Origin: Collinsella sp.
GTDB lineage: Bacteria; Actinomycetota; Coriobacteriia; Coriobacteriales; Coriobacteriaceae
DNA: 41,674 nt
Direction of reading: 5' to 3'
Assembly (NCBI GenBank): GCA_031294825.1
Contig: JAUMPM010000013.1
Location: 1-41,674 of the forward strand
Below, in pieces: positions 41,413-41,674 of the stretch. Every line of letters starts with the position of its first letter. The stretch's first letter is position 1. Both the position numbers and the translations under genes were made by a program. Below the pieces are notes generated by a model. That model worked only from the letters and a program-made list of their open reading frames with translations. It was not told the origin of the DNA and did not search any database.

Positions 41413-41538
41413 CAAGCCCTCCCTAACGCCAATGCGAGTAATTATCGCTCAAATACACTAGATGGACTCAAAATACAGCCAAACAGTAAGAGCACATACG
41501 GGGGAGCTAGGTCCCAAAGTACAACGTATATACAACGC

Positions 41539-41568
41539 AAAAAAGGGGGAGGCCGCGAGGCCTCCCCC
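41539..41568 (-). terminator. Intrinsic terminator of the rRNA operon
   Basis: GGGGGAGGCC and GGCCTCCCCC form a 10-bp stem with a 4-base loop, followed on the minus strand by TTTTTTGCG. It lies about 36 bases past the predicted 5S rRNA end. Confidence 0.92.
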
Positions 41569-41604
41569 TTCTCAGTTCAAGCGTACGGCTCGGTGCCGTC
41601 CACC

Positions 41605-41674
41605 GGTCAGCGGCGCCCTGGCCTCCCACGGGCTGACCCCGCAGTACTCTCGGCGCGATGGGGCTTAGCTTCCG
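41605..41674 (-). rRNA. 5S ribosomal RNA, 3' part
   Basis: The minus strand reads GGAAGCTAAGCCCCATCGCG, then GAGAGTACTGCGGGG and GTGGGAGGCCAGGGCGCCGC, the conserved 3' half of a bacterial 5S rRNA (the GAAGCTAAG loop B/C region, the AGTACTGC loop E region and the helix I strand). The 5' half lies beyond the window. The exact 3' end is estimated within a few bases. It implies a ribosomal RNA operon upstream. Confidence 0.88.

Noticed and set aside
1..41674. CRISPR arrays, tRNA genes, insertion sequences, prophage genes or toxin-antitoxin pairs
   Set aside because: Reading both strands gave no spaced repeats, cloverleaf sequences, transposase motifs or phage functions; only the partial 5S rRNA was found as an RNA gene.

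Overview
The window looks like a chromosomal segment of a Collinsella-type actinobacterium (class Coriobacteriia). This is inferred from the moderately high GC, the actinobacterial order uvrC - rapZ - whiA - gap - pgk - tpiA - secG, and the style of the proteins; no taxonomic search could be run. Thirty-two protein genes and the 3' part of a 5S rRNA gene are supported. Coding density is high and most genes read on the minus strand, so regions are described below in the direction of transcription where possible.

Positions 1-6300 hold a classical oppA-B-C-D-F peptide importer (minus strand) with a good promoter in front of oppA, a hairpin between oppA and oppB, and a terminator after oppF. Positions 6300-11600 carry lower glycolysis: gap, pgk, tpiA, gpmI and then secG, with terminator-like hairpins after gap, after gpmI and after secG. 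whiA and rapZ follow upstream (11627-13465); the yvcK/glmR gene that normally sits between them is absent.

Positions 13585-24013 form the most distinctive block: a sialic-acid import and breakdown module on the minus strand. Its order of transcription is a lipoprotein binding protein, a permease, a permease-ATPase fusion and an ATPase (the layout of the SatABCD sialic-acid ABC transporter), then two adjacent CE7 esterase-family proteins, a DapA/NanA-family lyase, a ROK kinase and NanE epimerase. The second CE7 protein has lost its nucleophilic serine, and the lyase and kinase are unusual at sugar-contact positions. An inverted-repeat operator covers the predicted -10 box of the operon, and two long palindromes lie between the catabolic genes. 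The module sits exactly between uvrC and rapZ, neighbours in many actinobacteria.

Positions 24378-31523 hold uvrC, murJ, ybaK and uvrA (minus). Positions 31717-37839 form a plus-strand island: an LTA-synthase-like membrane sulfatase, Mrp/ApbC, and two flavoproteins. Positions 37905-41412 return to the minus strand with uvrB, a small membrane-anchored lytic transglycosylase and coaE. The window ends in the 3' part of a 5S rRNA gene with a strong terminator, so an rRNA operon reads toward coaE.

No tRNA, CRISPR array, insertion sequence or phage gene was seen. The observations most worth checking are the active/inactive CE7 pair, the altered NanA and ROK pockets, the sat operator, the long intergenic palindromes, and the LacI-like AAACGTT motif shared by the gap and oppA control regions.
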